Origin: Maccoyibacter intestinihominis
GTDB taxonomy: Bacteria; Bacillota; Clostridia; Lachnospirales; Lachnospiraceae
Direction: 5' to 3'
NCBI RefSeq assembly: GCF_040096355.1
Contig: NZ_JBBMEX010000007.1
Span: forward strand, 1 to 64,000
Length of the DNA: 64,000 bases
Below, in pieces: positions 60,745 through 64,000 of this stretch. Both the position numbers and the translations under genes were made by a program. The notes below the pieces were generated by a model. That model was not told the DNA's origin. It saw only the letters and a program-made list of their open reading frames with translations, and did no database searches. Numbering within the stretch: the first letter of the stretch is position 1; each line of letters starts with the position of its first letter.

Positions 60745-61932
60745 CTATTTGATAATTTCTGTAATTCTTACTCCAAAACTTTCTTCAATTACAACAACTT
60801 CGCCTTTAGCTACATATTTGCCATTGACTAATACATCAATCGGCTCACCGGCAATCTTATTTAACTCGATAATAGTTCCCGGTGCAAAATCTAAGATTTC
60901 CTGAATGGACTTGCTGGTTCTTCCTAACTCTACCGTAACCTCCAGTGGAACATCCATGATCAGATCAATGTTCTCTTTCTGGAATGCAGCGGACAAATCC
61001 CCCATAAATGGCTGGAACTGTGCCGGCTGTACATTGACCGGCTGACCCATCATTGGCTGGCTCATCATTGGTTGACCCATCATCGGCTGTCCCTGCACCG
61101 GTTGACCCATCATTGGCTGACCTTGCATTGCCTGACCCATCATCCCCTGATCCATCATCGGCTGACTCTGCATTGTCTGCTGTGGAGCAGGCTGCGGTGT
61201 CGGCTGTGGTTCCGGTTTTACCTCCGGCTGTGGTGTTACAGATGCATTTGCTGCTGCATCCTGTTCCATGTTCTGTGTAATACTTGCACACATCTCTTTT
61301 GCAAAAGAGATTGGATACAACTGCATGATCGTACTGTTTACCAGATCGCCGATTTCCATTTTAAAAGAAATCTTAACAAATGGATTCTTTAGGAACTCAT
61401 CAATAGTTCCTTCATCCACATTTTCCTGTAAATCTATTAAATCCGCATGTGGCGGGCTGATATCAATCGTCTTATTCAGCATGGAAGATAGTGAAGTGGC
61501 TGCCGAACCCATCATCTGGTTCATTGCCTCACAAATTGCACTCAGGTGCAATTCTCCTAATTCTCCATCTGTATTTGTTCCATCACCGCCCATCATCAGG
61601 TCGGTAATAATCTTAACATCATTTTCTTTTAAAATCAAAAGATTGTTGCCATCGAGACCTACCGTATATGCAATTCGGATAAATACACACGGTCTCTCAT
61701 AAGCCTCTACGATATCATCCCATGTTGCCAAACTTACAACCGGGGTTGAAATCTCTACTTTACGGTTTACCAGCGAAAATAATGTAGTTGCCGCGGTTCC
61801 CATGCTGATATTGGCTATTTCTCCAATCGCATCTTTTTCATTGTCTGTCAATGAAGTATTCTGTGTTGCATTTTCAGAACCCGTATCATTCAGTAATGCG
61901 CTGATTTCTTCCTGTGACAATATTCCATCCAT
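60745..61932 (-). CDS. fliY: Flagellar motor switch phosphatase FliY
   Basis: A 395-aa switch protein. N-terminal MDGILSQEEISALL binds CheY-P. CheC-like phosphatase domain with two motifs, IGEIANISMGTAATTL near residue 37 and ICEAMNQMMGSAATSL near 127. A ~80-residue linker contains a tandem QPMMG-type repeat. The C-terminal FliN/SpoA domain (about 310-395) has MDVPLEVTVELGRT and GTIIELNKIAGEPIDVLVNG. Confidence 0.95.
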   Translation of the reverse strand: MDGILSQEEISALLNDTGSENATQNTSLTDNEKDAIGEIANISMGTAATTLFSLVNRKVEISTPVVSLATWDDIVEAYERPCVFIRIAYTVGLDGNNLLILKENDVKIITDLMMGGDGTNTDGELGELHLSAICEAMNQMMGSAATSLSSMLNKTIDISPPHADLIDLQENVDEGTIDEFLKNPFVKISFKMEIGDLVNSTIMQLYPISFAKEMCASITQNMEQDAAANASVTPQPEVKPEPQPTPQPAPQQTMQSQPMMDQGMMGQAMQGQPMMGQPVQGQPMMGQPMMSQPMMGQPVNVQPAQFQPFMGDLSAAFQKENIDLIMDVPLEVTVELGRTSKSIQEILDFAPGTIIELNKIAGEPIDVLVNGKYVAKGEVVVIEESFGVRITEIIK

Positions 61933-61936
61933 TACT

Positions 61937-62917
61937 TCACTGCTCCTCTCTTATTACTGATGTAATTCTTACCGCATATTTATCTCCCGAGGAACCCGGT
62001 AGTGCAGTAAATTTTTTGATATTCCCAACAAAGACATCCAGTTCCTGATTTACTTTTGTATCAAGCCTGATAATATCTCCAACCTGCAGACCGGAAAAAT
62101 CACTGACCGAGATCGTGCTGTTTCCAAGAACTGCTTTCATTGGTATCGGCGCTTTCGAGATCAATGTCTCGATCGCATCTACATATTGCTGTTCATCTTT
62201 ATCCTGCATTGTGGAATACCAATACTTCGTATTCAGCTTATCCATAATGTCTTCTAATGTAAGATATGGCAGACAGACATTCATTAGTCCTTCCACATCT
62301 CCGATTTTTATATTGATCGTCACAATTGCTATCATTTCACTCGGTGAAATAATCTGAGCAAACTGTGAATTTGTCTCAATCCTCTCTAACCTCGGATGAA
62401 TATCTACAACATTCTCCCATGGTTCATGAAGCAGATTAACACAGACGGTCAGAATCCTCTCTATGATCAGAAGCTCAATTTCCGAGAATTCCCTGGTCTT
62501 TTCTAACGGTTCCCCTTCGCCGCCTAACATTCGATCAACCATAGCATAACCCAAATTAGAGGCAATTTCCAATATGATATTTCCTTTTAAAGGTGCAAAA
62601 TTAATGATTCCCAATAAAACCGGATTTGATAGTGCATTGGAGAACTCTGAATACGATACTGCCTCCGAGTTCATTACTTCTACCTGTATTGCCTTTCGCA
62701 GATAAACCGGAAGGTTTGTTGACAAAAGCCGTCCATAATGCTCAAAAATAATTTCCAACGTCCTCAGATGTTCTTTGGAGAATTTTGCCGGTCGTGCAAA
62801 ATCATAATTTTTAATCTGTTTTTCGTCACTGTCTTTTATTTCTTCTGCATCCAGTTCTCCACTGCTTAATGCCTGCAGAAGATTATCAATCTCATTTTGC
62901 GATAAGACGTCGCCCAT
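61937..62917 (-). CDS. fliM: Flagellar motor switch protein FliM
   Basis: A 326-aa switch protein. N-terminal CheY-P-binding motif VLSQNEIDNLLQAL, a pseudo-CheC middle domain (about 45-230; DFARPAKFSKEHLRTLE) and a C-terminal SpoA domain (about 250-325; VSDFSGLQVGDIIRLD). 4 nt before fliY. Confidence 0.96.
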   Translation of the reverse strand: MGDVLSQNEIDNLLQALSSGELDAEEIKDSDEKQIKNYDFARPAKFSKEHLRTLEIIFEHYGRLLSTNLPVYLRKAIQVEVMNSEAVSYSEFSNALSNPVLLGIINFAPLKGNIILEIASNLGYAMVDRMLGGEGEPLEKTREFSEIELLIIERILTVCVNLLHEPWENVVDIHPRLERIETNSQFAQIISPSEMIAIVTINIKIGDVEGLMNVCLPYLTLEDIMDKLNTKYWYSTMQDKDEQQYVDAIETLISKAPIPMKAVLGNSTISVSDFSGLQVGDIIRLDTKVNQELDVFVGNIKKFTALPGSSGDKYAVRITSVIREEQ

Positions 62918-62956
62918 GTAAATCTCACCACCTGTCCGTCTTTTGTTTCCTATTCT

Positions 62957-63469
62957 TTACTGGCATGTCACGCTGGAGAATCCGACACTGACAATAAAGT
63001 CGGAATCAAACATCGTTCTGAGATTCTTTAAAATCTCATCCTGAACTGCCTGCTGGTCATCTCTGAACTCTTCATATGTATAGCTGGACACGACACTGTT
63101 GATCTCATTCTGGATCACACTTGCTTTTGTGGAAATTTCTTTTCCATAGCTCTTGTATCCTTTGTTCTTCGTATCCATGGAAATAGATGCTTTTAATACC
63201 ACATAATGGTCTTTTCCATCTTCACCTTTTTTAAAGTTGATGGTCATCTCATTCTCTAAATCATAAGTCTCGATCTGCGCCATCGGCACGCTTGCAGCAC
63301 TCTCGCCATTTGCACCATTTAACTCAAGATTGATTGCAGAGGCAACTGTCTCCACAAGCTGATTGGATTTCTTTACGGATGGTATAATCCCAATTGCTAA
63401 AATTGCTGTCAATATTGTATTTACCAACACCAGCGCCAGTATCAGGACTGACATTAAATTTTTCTTCAT
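62957..63469 (-). CDS. fliL: Flagellar basal-body protein FliL
   Basis: A 170-aa protein with one membrane helix (about 7-30) and an external domain that surrounds the stator. The C-terminal region EEFRDDQQAVQDEILKNLRTMF near residue 135 fits FliL. It lies between motB and fliM, the usual place. Confidence 0.88.
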   Translation of the reverse strand: MKKNLMSVLILALVLVNTILTAILAIGIIPSVKKSNQLVETVASAINLELNGANGESAASVPMAQIETYDLENEMTINFKKGEDGKDHYVVLKASISMDTKNKGYKSYGKEISTKASVIQNEINSVVSSYTYEEFRDDQQAVQDEILKNLRTMFDSDFIVSVGFSSVTCQ

Positions 63470-63481
63470 TGTTCTTCCTTT

Positions 63482-64000
63482 CTACTCTCCCTGTGCCGGA
63501 GAGTTATAAGAATTGTAAATCTTAACCTCCACACGTCTGTTGATCGCTCTTCCTTCCGGCGTGGAGTTATCTGCAACCGGAACATAATCTCCTCTTCCTG
63601 AGGATTTTATCAATCCCGGATCCAAATCCGTCTTTTCACGAATATAATCTGCCACTGTCAACGCACGATACATTGACAACACATCATTGTCTTCATATTT
63701 TTGATTATGGATTGGCACATTGTCTGTGTGTCCTTCTATATCAATCATATTTTTGTCATATTGACTTAAGATTTTACTAATCTTATCCACTAACGGATAT
63801 GCATCTTCACGGATATCTGCCGAACCGGAATCAAATAGCAGCGCTCCATTCAGAGTGATCAGAACATATTGGGCATTAAAGTCTACCTCTACCTGATTCT
63901 GTATTCCTTCTTCCTGTGCCTGTTGTTCCACCTGTTCTGTCATCTTTTCAGACTCATCTAACGCTTCCTGTTCGTAAGCCTCTTTGATATCCTCTTCACT
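63482..64000 (-). CDS. motB: Flagellar motor stator protein MotB, 5' end cut off by the window
   Basis: Partial: the reading frame stays open to the end of the window, so the N-terminal membrane helix lies outside. The visible ~172 residues hold an acidic Glu/Gln-rich linker and an OmpA/MotB peptidoglycan-binding domain: IDIEGHTDNVPIHNQ and YRALTVADYI, SSGRGDYVPV, NRRVEVKIY. The call as MotB rather than another OmpA protein rests on the adjacent fliL. Confidence 0.85.
   Translation of the reverse strand, partial: SEEDIKEAYEQEALDESEKMTEQVEQQAQEEGIQNQVEVDFNAQYVLITLNGALLFDSGSADIREDAYPLVDKISKILSQYDKNMIDIEGHTDNVPIHNQKYEDNDVLSMYRALTVADYIREKTDLDPGLIKSSGRGDYVPVADNSTPEGRAINRRVEVKIYNSYNSPAQGE

Noticed and set aside
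60965..61291. A 108-codon minus-strand frame rich in Ala, Asp and Gly repeats
   Set aside because: It is an out-of-frame reading of the fliY linker repeat; the long in-frame FliY protein is clear.
1..64000. Prophage, insertion sequence or integrative element
   Set aside because: No transposase, integrase, phage structural genes or flanking direct repeats were found; gene order is that of core chromosome.

Overview
The window is 64 kb of a low-GC, flagellated Firmicute, most likely a member of the Lachnospiraceae close to Roseburia or Agathobacter. The evidence is the gene order and protein style: a Bacillus-type fla/che operon with FliY, CheC and CheD; a nusA-infB operon with ylxR and ylxQ; a T-box in front of pheST; and AGGAGG ribosome binding sites. 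Almost everything is chromosomal core. I see no prophage, insertion sequence, CRISPR array or rRNA. Assignments come from reading the sequence; no database search was run.

Layout. 1-1.3 kb: an SH3-NlpC/P60 wall hydrolase. 1.4-9.5 kb (minus): rimP-nusA-ylxR-ylxQ-infB-rbfA-nrnA-truB-ribF, translation and transcription factors in the classical order. 9.7 kb: a tRNA-Glu(CUC) behind an A-tract-rich promoter. 10-13.7 kb: queA, a small PilZ protein, a membrane chemoreceptor without an external sensor domain, and a secreted protein of unknown function. 13.7-17.5 kb: pheS-pheT under a T-box. 17.6-20.7 kb: a YihY-type membrane protein and a SpoIID-like protein. 20.7-21.2 kb: a probable 6S RNA followed by a purine-rich array with a period of about 17 nt. 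21.4-25.3 kb: pckA, cdd and citrate synthase. 26-27.2 kb: a lone receiver protein with a partner that joins MshEN-like repeats to a CheX/CheC-like domain. 27.5-34.6 kb: thrC, an AP2-type protein behind tandem repeats, leuCD, a divergent LysR regulator, ilvN and ilvC. 34.6-39.7 kb: HD-GYP-receiver, hybrid kinase and TraX. 39.8-42.6 kb: a YitT protein and rpsB-tsf.

42.7-64 kb is one long minus-strand flagellar/chemotaxis operon, read as motB-fliL-fliM-fliY-cheY-fliO-fliP-fliQ-fliR-flhB-flhA-flhF-flhG-ycgR-cheB-cheA-cheW-cheC-cheD-(acidic membrane protein)-sigD-fapA-(103 aa)-(SwrB-like)-(YceG-like), and it leads into rpsB-tsf. The B. subtilis fla/che operon also ends sigD-swrB-rpsB-tsf, so several unnamed genes sit where motility accessory factors are expected.

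Shared themes. Cyclic-di-GMP: an HD-GYP phosphodiesterase with its kinase, two PilZ receptors and possibly the MshEN-like protein. Branched-chain amino acids: the leuC/LysR and ilvN promoter regions share an identical 16-bp element. The most unusual unexplained structures are the 17-nt periodic array after the 6S RNA, the tandem stem-loop repeat family before the AP2 gene (with another copy 3.3 kb away), and the MshEN-CheX protein.
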